The translations under genes were made by a program, and so were the position numbers. Positions 1-8,182 of a stretch of DNA of 64,000 nt are shown piece after piece. Each line of letters opens with the position of its first letter. The stretch's first letter is position 1. The notes below the pieces were generated by a model. That model was not told the DNA's origin. It saw nothing but the letters and a program-made list of their open reading frames with translations, and ran no database searches. Source of the DNA: Sunxiuqinia sp965372405 (lineage in GTDB: Bacteria > Bacteroidota > Bacteroidia > Bacteroidales > Prolixibacteraceae); assembly GCA_965372405.1 (NCBI GenBank), contig CBDVCE010000011.1:24157-88156 (forward strand), read 5' to 3'.

Positions 1-231
1 CGAATACTTGTTGTAAAAACCGGAACAAATCTGCTGGAAATTGGTATGGCTGGGAATACAAGTAAAACCATCGTATTTAGGAATGTCCGCGATAAACGTT
101 TTTCCGTAATCCTGCTTTATGGTATCAATGTTCCAAGAGACAAGGATTTCGTTAAAGTCACCGGAAATTGTTGGTGCTTTTACTTTCTTGAAATACGAAG
201 TGCCTACACGTATGTATTGCATATCACTCAT
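1..231 (-). CDS. VirE/P4-type primase-like protein of an integrative element (5' part only)
   Basis: An open frame starts at ATG 231 and runs off the left edge of the window (77 codons). The next upstream codons in frame soon reach a TAA, so this ATG is the only good start. The peptide begins MSDMQYIRVGTSYFKK and carries PTISGDFNEI, IPKYDGFTCIPSH and GFYNKYS, the pattern I know from the N-terminus of the large VirE_N/DUF3987 or P4-primase-like proteins that follow the excisionase gene in Bacteroidota mobilizable and integrative elements. It starts 18 nt after the stop of the HTH gene and is probably cotranscribed with it. The family assignment is from memory of similar proteins; the catalytic part is outside the window. 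Confidence 0.55.
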   Translation of the reverse strand, partial: MSDMQYIRVGTSYFKKVKAPTISGDFNEILVSWNIDTIKQDYGKTFIADIPKYDGFTCIPSHTNFQQICSGFYNKYS

Positions 232-249
232 AACAGATTCAATTATGAA

Positions 250-552
250 TTAATACTTCCTGTTCCGGGAAAGAAGTTGGTTAAATTCCTCTTCGACTTC
301 CAGTTCTTCTTTTGATACTCCCATTAACCACTGGTCGATGTCTTCTTTGTAAAAAAACTTTTGCCTGATGTTGGCGTTTGTCCCGGTCGGGATTAGCTTT
401 TTGCTAAGCAGTTTGTAGATTTTGCTTTTCGACAGCCCGGTATATTGGGCTAACTCTTCCACATTTAAAACTGTTTTGTTTTCGAAGAGCAGGTTTTTAA
501 TCTGCTTGAGTTCGCTCAGAACTTGTTTTGAAACAATTGCTTGATTTTCCAT
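250..552 (-). CDS. Helix-turn-helix excisionase-like DNA-binding protein
   Basis: 100 aa. Residues about 29-75 form a MerR/excisionase-type winged HTH (HTH_17): LNVEELAQYTGLSKSKIYKL, then a basic wing with KLIPTG and YKEDIDQWL. Such proteins precede the primase gene in Bacteroidota integrative elements and are annotated as excisionase or helix-turn-helix proteins; they probably control excision or element genes. The N-terminal 25 residues look helical and may mediate dimerisation. Upstream lies a TAnnTTTG promoter element. The fold is clear; the exact role (excision or transcription control) is inferred from context. Confidence 0.75.
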   Translation of the reverse strand: MENQAIVSKQVLSELKQIKNLLFENKTVLNVEELAQYTGLSKSKIYKLLSKKLIPTGTNANIRQKFFYKEDIDQWLMGVSKEELEVEEEFNQLLSRNRKY

Positions 553-605
553 ATCGCTATATTATTTGTTGATAAATGACGCTTGATGCGTATAAAATTC
601 ATCAG

Positions 606-634
606 CAAATATATAGGTGCATATATCTGTCAAT
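606..634 (-). promoter_or_regulatory. Promoter of the HTH/primase pair
   Basis: On the minus strand TATATTTG (613-606) fits the Bacteroidota -7 consensus TAnnTTTG and is preceded about 17 bp upstream by ATTG (634-631) as a weak -33 element. It lies 54 bp before the HTH start codon. No experimental support. Confidence 0.45.
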
Positions 635-649
635 CAAGACGGTAATTTG

Positions 650-669
650 AATTACGGGTAAATTACGGG
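650..669. repeat. 9-bp direct repeat upstream of the excisionase-like gene
   Basis: AATTACGGG occurs at 650-658 and again at 661-669, separated by TA. It sits between the two element genes, upstream of the HTH promoter, so it could be an operator or a recombination-accessory site. This is position-based inference only. Confidence 0.4.
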
Positions 670-683
670 AGAAATACCTTCTG

Positions 684-1349
684 TCAGGAAAGAATGTTTT
701 GAAAAGGCTTCAGATTTTCAGAAAATTCCGTTTCACTTTCATTCACCCACTCTGAAAACCGCGAGTTTAAACTCGCTCGATTGACACTTGAACCATTTAA
801 AGTGAAAGTAGATTCGATAAATTTAAAGAGTTTTTCTTTGCGCTCCTTTTTAAAATCATTAATACCACCATCAATCAATAAGTGAAGAATTCGTAATAAT
901 TTTTTATAATCAGAAGCCTTTCGATTATCGGATATCATTATAAAATCGATTTTGTTTTTTTGCTGAAGATTATTGAGAACCAGGTTTAAATTTTCAATCT
1001 CATTATTAGAGAATCCTAAATCCTGAAGTAAAATACCGTTTACGTTGCTTCGGTTGAAATGAAAATAATTATCAAGTGAATCTTTCTTAAGTCTCTTTAC
1101 TTCATATAATGAACCAACGAGAAGTAAAGCCAGAAACAAAATAATTGTGGAAACCGTTGAGTAAATAAGAATTCTATCTATCGAAAATCCCATTCCCCAA
1201 AAGCCAATCAACAAAACGATTAAACATACAAGCAGGATAAACAGAACTGTTGTATTGTGGTTTCGTAAAACCCGTACATGAAACAACCTCCTCAGTTTTT
1301 GATTGAGTAGAAATAATAGTAGTCCTGATTTCCGAATAATTGTTTCCAT
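684..1349 (-). CDS. Hypothetical two-TM membrane protein at an element edge
   Basis: 221 aa, not recognised. Two hydrophobic segments near the N-terminus (about residues 34-51 and 60-81) are followed by a charged, mostly helical cytoplasmic domain. The C-terminal block around residues 165-210 (KERKEKLFKFIESTF, then SVNRASLNSRFSEW) resembles the small C-terminal domain seen in RteC-like and other accessory proteins near excisionase genes of Bacteroidota elements, but the match is too weak for a name. It lies between the HTH gene and the tRNA pair, where an integrase would often be expected, and has the same orientation as the element genes. Confidence 0.6.
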   Translation of the reverse strand: METIIRKSGLLLFLLNQKLRRLFHVRVLRNHNTTVLFILLVCLIVLLIGFWGMGFSIDRILIYSTVSTIILFLALLLVGSLYEVKRLKKDSLDNYFHFNRSNVNGILLQDLGFSNNEIENLNLVLNNLQQKNKIDFIMISDNRKASDYKKLLRILHLLIDGGINDFKKERKEKLFKFIESTFTLNGSSVNRASLNSRFSEWVNESETEFSENLKPFQNILS

Positions 1350-1608
1350 TTAAATGCATTTGAGCATAAATCCCATCAATTATCACTACCTCTTTCTTTT
1401 TTCAATGGCATTGATAATTAGTGCATTAAAATTAGGAAATCAAACAGATGAAATCAAATGCAAATCGGGGTTGGCGTTCAATTTACCCTCATTTGGTATG
1501 ATTTGTCTGCCCGAATGTTGAAGAACATTGAAATCAACTTAATATTTGGTTGCTTTTGGTGATTTTGGTTTGTCGATTTTGTTGTACCTATGTTGTACCC
1601 ATGCTAAA

Positions 1609-1641
1609 TAAAAAAGGAGCTAAACTTTCGTCTAACTCCTT
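1609..1641 (-). terminator. Intrinsic terminator of the tRNA operon
   Basis: Read on the minus strand, AAGGAGTTAGAC pairs with GTTTAGCTCCTT around a GAAA tetraloop (12-bp stem with G.U pairs), followed by a run of T. It begins about 11 nt after the tRNA-Pro CCA end. G.U pairs that only work on this strand support minus-strand use. Confidence 0.8.
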
Positions 1642-1651
1642 GATATTCAAT

Positions 1652-1729
1652 TGGTCGGGATACCAGGATTCGAACCTGGGACCCCCTGCTCCCAAAGCAG
1701 GTGCGCTAACCGGGCTGCGCTACATCCCG
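1652..1729 (-). tRNA. tRNA-Pro (anticodon UGG)
   Basis: The minus strand gives a complete cloverleaf: acceptor CGGGATG pairing with TATCCCG, anticodon stem CCTGC/GCAGG around TTTGGGA (anticodon TGG), and a T arm with GGTTCGAATCC. The discriminator is A and CCA is encoded. It follows tRNA-Ser by 15 nt and shares its promoter and terminator. Confidence 0.96.
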
Positions 1730-1743
1730 AAAAATATTTTTAT

Positions 1744-1833
<90 letters not shown>

Positions 1834-1918
1834 AGAAATATTGTGACTAAATAATTCTCCTCTTAATGTCTTAATAGAACGTTGGAGCTTTATAATTTAG
1901 CTCCTCTGAATGTGCGTG

Positions 1919-1949
1919 CAAATATAGAACTACTTTTCGCTTTCGCAAA
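1919..1949 (-). promoter_or_regulatory. Promoter of the tRNA-Ser/tRNA-Pro operon
   Basis: Minus-strand TTTG (1949-1946), then 19 bp, then TATATTTG (1926-1919) is an exact Bacteroidota sigma-ABfr promoter (TTTG-N19-TAnnTTTG). It lies about 85 bp upstream of mature tRNA-Ser, leaving a short 5' leader for RNase P removal. Confidence 0.75.
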
Positions 1950-2390
1950 ATTATTATTGCAAAAAAATGAAGGTTTTTTTAATCGAAGTATGCAAGTCGC
2001 AGATTATATGGAATTAACAATGTTAATAAGGGTTTCAATGACATTTTTACGAAGAAATTTCAATAAAGTTTTACATCAAATCATAGGACCGTTGAATCTA
2101 ACTATAAATCAGGCAGATATTTCAAAAATGTTTTTAAAACGCTGATTTTACTTGGAAGGTAGCACGATTGAATATATATTTGATGACAGAAAACGTTCTT
2201 TAAAAAAGATATTGTCCGCATTAATTCATATTTGGCAAATTCAACAGTTTATATTGAACCGAGAAAGCTTTTGAATTGTAAAGACAGGCCTTGTAGCTTC
2301 AATTTATTGGAGTGAGTAGTTTATCTACCGATGGAAGTCTGACCAATTCGGCACTCAAATCCTTTAAATCAGGGATTTTGCACAAACGGA
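1950..2390. other. Intergenic stretch, no gene seen
   Basis: About 440 bp between the tRNA promoter and the 3' end of lnt. It is AT-rich. An 87-codon frame crosses it but overlaps the tRNA promoter, lacks a ribosome-binding site and matches no family I know. Nothing else convincing. Confidence 0.5.
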
Positions 2391-4004
2391 TTAGTGCGGA
2401 TTTTTTTTATTTCTCATTATTCCCCTCTGGCTAATCAAAAACAAGATCAGCATAACCGCCATAAAAGAACTTATACGGCCAATAAAATCACCATATCGCA
2501 CATAAAAGGTAAGTTCATTATTGGTATTAACTTCTCCTTTCATTGCAGTTTTCACTCCCCAATCTGTATATTGAATAACTTCACCACGTTGATTAATAAT
2601 CGCAGATATTCCAGTATTCGCCGATCTGGCAATGCTTCTTCTGGTTTCTATGGCACGCAGCCTGGCATATGAGAAATGTTGCTTAAACCCTGGGGAATCC
2701 TTCCACCATCCATCATTCGTAATAATAAAAATTAGTTCAGCTCCCTTCTTGACATACTTTGTGAGATATCCACCAAAAACGGACTCATAACAAATAACCG
2801 GAGCAATAACAACACTGTCTAGTCCGTTGAAAACTGACGGTTCTGACTGACTGCCAAGACTCCCCGTAGTACCACCCAGATCAATAATATAATCTTCAAT
2901 AAAAGACAGATATTTGCTAAAAGGCATTTTCTCTACTCCACTAACCAATATGCTTTTGTGATAAATCTGAACTTCAGTCCTTTTATCAATTTGAAGTGCT
3001 GAATTATATACATCATAGTACAAATCCTTATCTACATCTTTTCGAACAGTGCCCGGCATTTCTTCGTTGGGATGGAATGATTTGCGAGTAGTTGCACCAA
3101 CAATAAATTGAAGATTAGGATAACGATCAATCATTTCTTTAAATGGAATAATATACTGATGGCTCGCCAAACTATCATTCTCCCAAACGGGAGGAATTGC
3201 AGTCTCTGGCGCAACCACATAACGAGTTGATTCTGTCACTAATGAATCAGTCAGTTCAATTAAACGAGCTATTTGTTCAAACGGCGAAATTGATTCAAAC
3301 TTTTCAGTATAAGGATCAATGTTTGGCTGAAGGACAACAACTTCAATTCGCTTACCCTTTTCTTTATATGAAGAGAAAATCCACCATGAATAAACTATTG
3401 GAATTAAAATAAGAAGGAATACGATAACAGCTTGTTTTATCAGCTCTAATCTATCATCTTTAAAAAAATATTTATACAACCGAAAAGAGATCAAGTTGAC
3501 CAGCAACACCCACAAAGAACCGCCCAACACTCCGGTATATTCAAACCACTGAATCATTTTAACATGATTAGCAAAACCATTTCCCAAGGTGAGCCAGGGC
3601 CATCCAATATCCCAATAATGATGTACATATTCAAAAGCCAGCCAAATCGTAATCAATGCCAATCCTGAAACTCTAGTATTAAAAATTCTTTTAAAAGAAT
3701 GAAACAGCCACCAAACCATTGCCATAAAACATGCATTTAGAAAGACAACTAAAATCATCCCAACCAGCGTAGCATGCATAATCCACCAACAAGTAGATGC
3801 ATTCCATATCAAAAAAGAAAGATAAGCATAGCCAAAGAAGACAATTGATTTATTGCTCGCTTTTTGTTGTGACAACTGATCCTCAATAATTAACAAAGGC
3901 AAAAAAGCGACAAACAATATCCAACCCGGCAAAATTTCAAGCCAAGGAGAGCTTAACAAAAAAGCACTGAATAGTGATAAAAAAATAAGTTGGTAACGTT
4001 TCAC
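2391..4004 (-). CDS. lnt: Apolipoprotein N-acyltransferase
   Basis: 537 aa inner-membrane enzyme that adds the third acyl chain to the N-terminal cysteine of lipoproteins, the last step of lipoprotein maturation. Several membrane segments occupy residues 1-215, followed by a nitrilase-fold domain (about 218-500) and a last TM near 511-526. The catalytic triad is visible: E267 (VAPETAIPP), K350 (YHKSILVSG) and C405 (VICYES); NDGWWKDSPG and the arginine-rich ARLRAIETRRS are also typical. It overlaps the upstream 5'-nucleotidase gene by one base, so the two are likely translationally coupled. Many proteins in this window carry lipoboxes, consistent with a need for Lnt. Confidence 0.95.
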   Translation of the reverse strand: MKRYQLIFLSLFSAFLLSSPWLEILPGWILFVAFLPLLIIEDQLSQQKASNKSIVFFGYAYLSFLIWNASTCWWIMHATLVGMILVVFLNACFMAMVWWLFHSFKRIFNTRVSGLALITIWLAFEYVHHYWDIGWPWLTLGNGFANHVKMIQWFEYTGVLGGSLWVLLVNLISFRLYKYFFKDDRLELIKQAVIVFLLILIPIVYSWWIFSSYKEKGKRIEVVVLQPNIDPYTEKFESISPFEQIARLIELTDSLVTESTRYVVAPETAIPPVWENDSLASHQYIIPFKEMIDRYPNLQFIVGATTRKSFHPNEEMPGTVRKDVDKDLYYDVYNSALQIDKRTEVQIYHKSILVSGVEKMPFSKYLSFIEDYIIDLGGTTGSLGSQSEPSVFNGLDSVVIAPVICYESVFGGYLTKYVKKGAELIFIITNDGWWKDSPGFKQHFSYARLRAIETRRSIARSANTGISAIINQRGEVIQYTDWGVKTAMKGEVNTNNELTFYVRYGDFIGRISSFMAVMLILFLISQRGIMRNKKNPH

Positions 4005-4942
4005 TATGTAGAAGTTAAATTCTGAGCAAAGACAACTGGGCTTTCTTTTTTTGATCGATCAAAAATGAAATCAATTTTCCCAAGCATCATGCCACCCCAT
4101 CCTGCCTGATTAACCAAAACTCTATTACCTATGGCATTTTTAAGTTCAAGAGGTGCATCTAAAAAAGTATGAGTATGGCCTCCAATAATTAAATCAGTAT
4201 TGTGTGTTTCTGAAGCTAATACTTTATCTGAAATTCTATTTTCTTTATACGAAAATCCCAAATGCGAAAGACACACAACCAAATCACATTTCTTTTCATT
4301 CTTCAGAAATGATTCTTTTCTAAGAGCAGTCTTTATCGGATCATTATAAATAGTTCCCTCATAATTATGAGGGCTAACCAATCCATCAAGTTCAATACCC
4401 AAACCATAAACTCCAACTTTTATCCCATTTTGTCTGAAAACAATATGCTCCAAAGATTTTGAATACAATTTGGTTTGTGAGAAATCATAATTGCTGCAAA
4501 TAAATGGAAAGTTCGCATGATCTATAGGTTTAAGAATCCCATCAATACCATTATCAAATTCATGATTCCCAATTGTAGAAGCATCATATCCCATTGCTGA
4601 CATCACCTTCAGCATAAGTTCACCTTTGTAGTAATTAAAGTATGGTGTACCCTGAAACATATCTCCAGCATCAAAAAGTAAGGTATTCGGATTTTCAGCC
4701 TTTATACGCTTTACTAGAGCCGACAAACGAGCCATTCCACCTCTTCCTTTATAATATTTGTGTTCTGCTGGGAAAGGATCAATATGGCAATGAATATCAT
4801 TTGTATGAAGAATACTTAATTGAGTAAAATCTTCTTTCGCAAATAATTCTTCAGGGAAGTTAAACATTGCCAATCCCGCTGATGATGCAACCAATTTTTG
4901 TATAAACTGCCTACGATTATTCTTCAAAATAAACCCTCCCAT
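4004..4942 (-). CDS. 5'-nucleotidase/2',3'-cyclic phosphodiesterase, metallophosphatase (N-terminal) domain
   Basis: 312 aa, only the calcineurin-like half of a UshA-type enzyme that hydrolyses extracytoplasmic nucleotides. Metal ligands are all present: D49 and H51 (HTNDIHCH), D94 (AGDMFQG), N126/H127 (GNHEFDNG), H227 (LSHLG), H256 and H258 (GGHTHTF). The N-terminus NNRRQFIQK followed by a hydrophobic stretch looks like a Tat signal. The substrate-binding C-domain is encoded by the gene just upstream, which it overlaps by 26 nt. A TTG at 4927 with GGAGGG upstream would give a shorter N-terminus starting next to the twin arginine and is a plausible real start. Confidence 0.9.
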   Translation of the reverse strand: MGGFILKNNRRQFIQKLVASSAGLAMFNFPEELFAKEDFTQLSILHTNDIHCHIDPFPAEHKYYKGRGGMARLSALVKRIKAENPNTLLFDAGDMFQGTPYFNYYKGELMLKVMSAMGYDASTIGNHEFDNGIDGILKPIDHANFPFICSNYDFSQTKLYSKSLEHIVFRQNGIKVGVYGLGIELDGLVSPHNYEGTIYNDPIKTALRKESFLKNEKKCDLVVCLSHLGFSYKENRISDKVLASETHNTDLIIGGHTHTFLDAPLELKNAIGNRVLVNQAGWGGMMLGKIDFIFDRSKKESPVVFAQNLTST

Positions 4943-5675
4943 CTTTTGAAGAGCTGATTTCTATACCACTCTGATAATCTTGTTCCATGTTTGAAATAAT
5001 CAGATCCCTTATTTTTATTCCTGTTTTAATGTTTTTTTTATGATTCGCCAAAGATTTCATACCTCCACCTCCTGTGGCAACATAGTCATTGGTAATTAAA
5101 TAATAGCTTTTTGAAAGTACTGGGGTTTTTCCTTCAATTTTTAATGACTCAACTTTTCCGTCTTTAATACCCAGAGAAATTCCAGATACACCATCTCCTC
5201 CCCAATCAGCAATTTGCCCGGCAAATGCAAGAAGATCCTCTCCTGAAATTTCAAGAACAACCAATTCATTTTCAAAAGGCATTAACTCATATATATTACC
5301 AACAGTAATTTGTCCTTTCGGCAGAGAGGAACGAATTCCCCCATAGTTTACATAGGCAACCTGTGGCCGAAATGTAAATCCTTGCTTTCTACAATATCGA
5401 ATACCTTCTTCCAATAACAAATCCGACAAATAATTTATCAGGTTACTTTCTGGTTTTTGTTTAAACATCTCTTCGGGTGCAGTAGAAATTATTCGCGACA
5501 TATCTTCTTCCAAATCACTCTTAAATGGCTCAACCAAGCTAACAATTATAGAATCGGGCGAATAATCTGATGGACTATTAGAAATATTTTCAGTTATAAT
5601 ATTACTTATAAATAGCTGTGACTGACAGGATATAAGTAGTGATAGAATGAAAATGATGAATAATGATTTTCTCAT
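4917..5675 (-). CDS. 5'-nucleotidase C-terminal domain lipoprotein
   Basis: 252 aa. A lipoprotein signal (MRKSLFIIFILSLLISC, Cys17) is followed by a 5'_nucleotid_C domain: NYGGIRSSLPKGQITVGNIY, LMPFENELVV and TNDYVATGGGGM are its substrate-pocket motifs. It lacks the metallophosphatase half, which is the next gene. It probably anchors in the membrane and pairs with that product to rebuild a complete enzyme. In fused enzymes the order is phosphatase then C-domain; here the C-domain gene comes first. First gene of a three-gene unit ending in lnt. Confidence 0.9.
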   Translation of the reverse strand: MRKSLFIIFILSLLISCQSQLFISNIITENISNSPSDYSPDSIIVSLVEPFKSDLEEDMSRIISTAPEEMFKQKPESNLINYLSDLLLEEGIRYCRKQGFTFRPQVAYVNYGGIRSSLPKGQITVGNIYELMPFENELVVLEISGEDLLAFAGQIADWGGDGVSGISLGIKDGKVESLKIEGKTPVLSKSYYLITNDYVATGGGGMKSLANHKKNIKTGIKIRDLIISNMEQDYQSGIEISSSKDGRVYFEE

Positions 5676-5789
5676 CCGTTTTTATTTTTCAATATTTAGA
5701 AATAGTTTTATCCCAGTTTTAAGCTTAAATCAAATAAATTTTAAACAATAAAAAAACGATTTCGTTCTTATAAAAACAGGTTTCGATAC

Positions 5790-6818
5790 ATGGAGCACAT
5801 AAAGTTAAGGATTTTCAAACGCCAATTCTATATATTTTTCACATTCATTTTGTTTTTTGCTGGACAATCTATTTTTGCCCAGAATTACCAAACGACTAAA
5901 GCTTTAAAAGGAGAAGGTATTTACAGCCTTTTAAAAAGGCATGGGCTATCTGCTTCTGAGCATTTAAATACGTTTATAGTATTAAATAAAGCCAATCTGG
6001 GGAATAACAACAGCCTTTATTCTGGTAGAACTTACAAACTCCCTGTTGCAAAAAGTTCAGCTTCAACTACAAATAATGGAGGAGGAACTGCTTATTCTAT
6101 CTTCGGAAAGAAATATGAGAAAGTTCCGAGGATTGACAACCAATTAAATGGTTCTGTTTATTACTTAATAAGTGGCCACGGAGGACCGGATCCGGGGGCT
6201 GTGGGGAAATATGGTAGTCACATCTTATGCGAAGATGAATACGCTTATGACGTAACATTAAGACTGGCTCGTAAACTAATTGAACATGGCGCTTTGGTTT
6301 ATATGATTATCCGCGATAATAATGATGGCATCCGGGATGCAAGTTTTTTAAAGCCCGACAAAGATGAACGATGCTATCCAAATTTGAGAATCCCACGAGG
6401 ACATACTAGCCGTTTGAGACAAAGAAAAGATGCAGTAAATAAGTTATACATCCAACACAAAGGAAAACATCAGCGACTTATTATTACACATGTAGATTCA
6501 CGAAGTAAACGACAAAATATTGATGTGTTTTTCTACTATGACAAACGAAGTAAAACTGGGAAAAAGATGGCTTTAAATCTGCAAAATACAATTAAAGCAA
6601 AATACGACAAACACCAGCCAAATCGTGGTTATCACGGTACCGTTTCTGCACGTAACTTATATGTATTGAAATACTCTTACCCTCCTGCAGTTTTTATTGA
6701 ATTGGGAAACATCAACCACAATCGTGACCAACAACGATTCCTTAAAGAAAATAACAGACAAGCACTTGCTAACTGGATGGCTGATGGAGTGATCAGAGAC
6801 TTCAAAAACAACAAATAA
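5790..6818 (+). CDS. N-acetylmuramoyl-L-alanine amidase with LysM-like domain
   Basis: 342 aa secreted enzyme that cleaves the amide bond between muramic acid and the peptide stem of peptidoglycan. A signal peptide ends near residue 30 (SIFAQ). Residues about 40-86 look like a LysM repeat (GEGIYSLLKRHGL, then SLYSGRTYKLP). The Amidase_3 domain runs from about 123 to 336, with predicted zinc ligands H130 (SGHGGPDPGA), E150 and H234 (ITHVDS) and catalytic E304 (FIELGNINH). The stop codon overlaps the ATG of the next gene (TAATG), so the two are cotranscribed. Confidence 0.9.
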   Translation: MEHIKLRIFKRQFYIFFTFILFFAGQSIFAQNYQTTKALKGEGIYSLLKRHGLSASEHLNTFIVLNKANLGNNNSLYSGRTYKLPVAKSSASTTNNGGGTAYSIFGKKYEKVPRIDNQLNGSVYYLISGHGGPDPGAVGKYGSHILCEDEYAYDVTLRLARKLIEHGALVYMIIRDNNDGIRDASFLKPDKDERCYPNLRIPRGHTSRLRQRKDAVNKLYIQHKGKHQRLIITHVDSRSKRQNIDVFFYYDKRSKTGKKMALNLQNTIKAKYDKHQPNRGYHGTVSARNLYVLKYSYPPAVFIELGNINHNRDQQRFLKENNRQALANWMADGVIRDFKNNK

Positions 6819-7222
6819 TGGAAATTCCTGCCGGAAAAACATTGCTACTATTTGATGGCTATTGTCATTTATGCAATGGAGCTGTAAAGTTTATCCTACG
6901 CTTTGATCGTCGAAAGAAATTTATTTTCAGCCCGATAACTAGCGAAACAGGTATTTTCTGGAGAACTAAGCTTTCAATTCCGGAACAGTTAGACTCAATT
7001 ATTTTGATTGAAAAAGGCTGCTACTATTCAAAAGCAGAAGCATCTCTTAAAATCGCTAAAAAGCTTGGAGGAATCTTTCACATTGCACAAGTATTTTATG
7101 GCTTGCCTGAAAAATACCGTAATCAATTCTACGACTGGGTCGCCAGAAACAGATATCGATGGTTTGGAAAATATAATCGCTGTATGATCCCTGAACCGGA
7201 GTATAAAGATCGTTTCATTTAA
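6818..7222 (+). CDS. DCC-family thiol-disulfide oxidoreductase-like protein (DUF393)
   Basis: 134 aa. The family signature DGYCHLCN gives a CxxC pair (C16, C19) after LLLFD, followed by FILRFDRRKKF and FSPI, as in DUF393/DCC proteins. These small thioredoxin-like proteins are predicted redox proteins of unknown substrate. Later motifs YKNRQ-like YRNQFYDWVARNRYRWFG and CMIPEPEYKDRF match the family end. Its start overlaps the amidase stop by one base. Confidence 0.85.
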   Translation: MEIPAGKTLLLFDGYCHLCNGAVKFILRFDRRKKFIFSPITSETGIFWRTKLSIPEQLDSIILIEKGCYYSKAEASLKIAKKLGGIFHIAQVFYGLPEKYRNQFYDWVARNRYRWFGKYNRCMIPEPEYKDRFI

Positions 7223-7253
7223 ACTCGCCCAGACATTTTGGTGATGCCTTTGA

Positions 7254-7796
7254 CTACAGTTCAAAATCTCCTTTTTCAAATTTCTGATAACGGCTAGAAA
7301 GATGAGCAACAAATTTAGTTATATGGCTCATGGCCTGTTTTGTCTCAGGTGTGATTTCTTTCTTTTGAAGCCCTAATAGCATAATTGTATAAAGCGACTG
7401 AAGCGCAACGTGAACATCATTCTCTTCTTCCATTTTACTTTTCTGACCGAACTCTTCAATGACAGGCTGAGCAAACTGAAATAATTGAGAATATCCAGGA
7501 TCTTTAGGGCTTTGCAACAAACTCAAATGAAACTGATATAAATCGCTCATCTGATTATTTAAAAATTGTATATGCCCTTTGTCCGTGATTTGTTCCTTTT
7601 GCATCATCAGCACAAGATTCTTGTACCAATTGAAAATCTCAAGACGCAAATCATCATCAGTCTGGAAACGAGCAACCAACTGACTGCTGATCTTGTCCAA
7701 ATCAAGATTTAAAGCACGAAGAATATCTTCAACCTGCCACATGTATAGGATGTATTCAGCAATATTTGTTTTCCGTTTTTCTTGTGCAATTAGCAT
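7254..7796 (-). CDS. DUF4924 family protein
   Basis: 180 aa, all-helical, no signal or membrane segment. The start MLIAQEKRKTNIAEYILYMW followed by QVEDILRALNLD is the DUF4924 signature, a family I know only from Bacteroidota and of unknown function. It follows the S4-domain gene with a 2-nt gap and ends an operon rplY-pth-S4-DUF4924, which hints at a link to translation; that link is inference from position. Confidence 0.85.
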   Translation of the reverse strand: MLIAQEKRKTNIAEYILYMWQVEDILRALNLDLDKISSQLVARFQTDDDLRLEIFNWYKNLVLMMQKEQITDKGHIQFLNNQMSDLYQFHLSLLQSPKDPGYSQLFQFAQPVIEEFGQKSKMEEENDVHVALQSLYTIMLLGLQKKEITPETKQAMSHITKFVAHLSSRYQKFEKGDFEL

Positions 7797-7798
7797 AG

Positions 7799-8179
7799 CT
7801 ATTCATTTTCAATGAAATCATCCAATTCCCGACGATCCTTTTTGGTTGGGCGGCCCGTTCCGCGGTCACGCTGAAACCAGCCCATATTTTTTTGTATTTC
7901 AAGAACTTCCAACTCAGAAGCTGGAGTAATATCCTTCATAAAATCGGCAACCAATTTTGCCCCCATTCTCTTTCCTGCAAGCTTAAGTACTTTATAAGAA
8001 TAGGTAACTGGCTGTTTCTTGACTTTTATAACATCACCTTCTTTAATAATACGTGATGGCTTTACTGGCATGTCAGCTATCTGCACCCTTCCTTTTTTAC
8101 AAGCATCAGTAGCTATGCTGCGGGTTTTGAACACCCGAACAGCCCACAACCACTTATCTACCCGAAACTGATCTCCCAT
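7799..8179 (-). CDS. RNA-binding S4 domain protein, Hsp15/HslR family
   Basis: 126 aa. The S4 fold covers about residues 6-60: RVDKWLWAVRVFKTRS, then ACKKGRVQIAD and PSRIIKEGDVIKV. In E. coli the relative Hsp15 binds stalled 50S subunits carrying nascent chains and frees them. The basic C-terminal tail (RDRGTGRPTKKDRRELDDF) is typical. Adjacent to pth, which also acts on peptidyl-tRNA, so a ribosome-rescue role is plausible. Confidence 0.85.
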   Translation of the reverse strand: MGDQFRVDKWLWAVRVFKTRSIATDACKKGRVQIADMPVKPSRIIKEGDVIKVKKQPVTYSYKVLKLAGKRMGAKLVADFMKDITPASELEVLEIQKNMGWFQRDRGTGRPTKKDRRELDDFIENE

Positions 8180-8182
8180 GCC

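Noticed and set aside
46..315. 89-codon plus-strand frame at the left edge
   Set aside because: It overlaps the minus-strand primase-like start, whose peptide matches a known family pattern; this frame matches nothing and runs into the HTH gene.
1882..2145. 87-codon plus-strand frame
   Set aside because: It covers the antisense of the tRNA promoter, has no ribosome-binding site and no recognisable domain.
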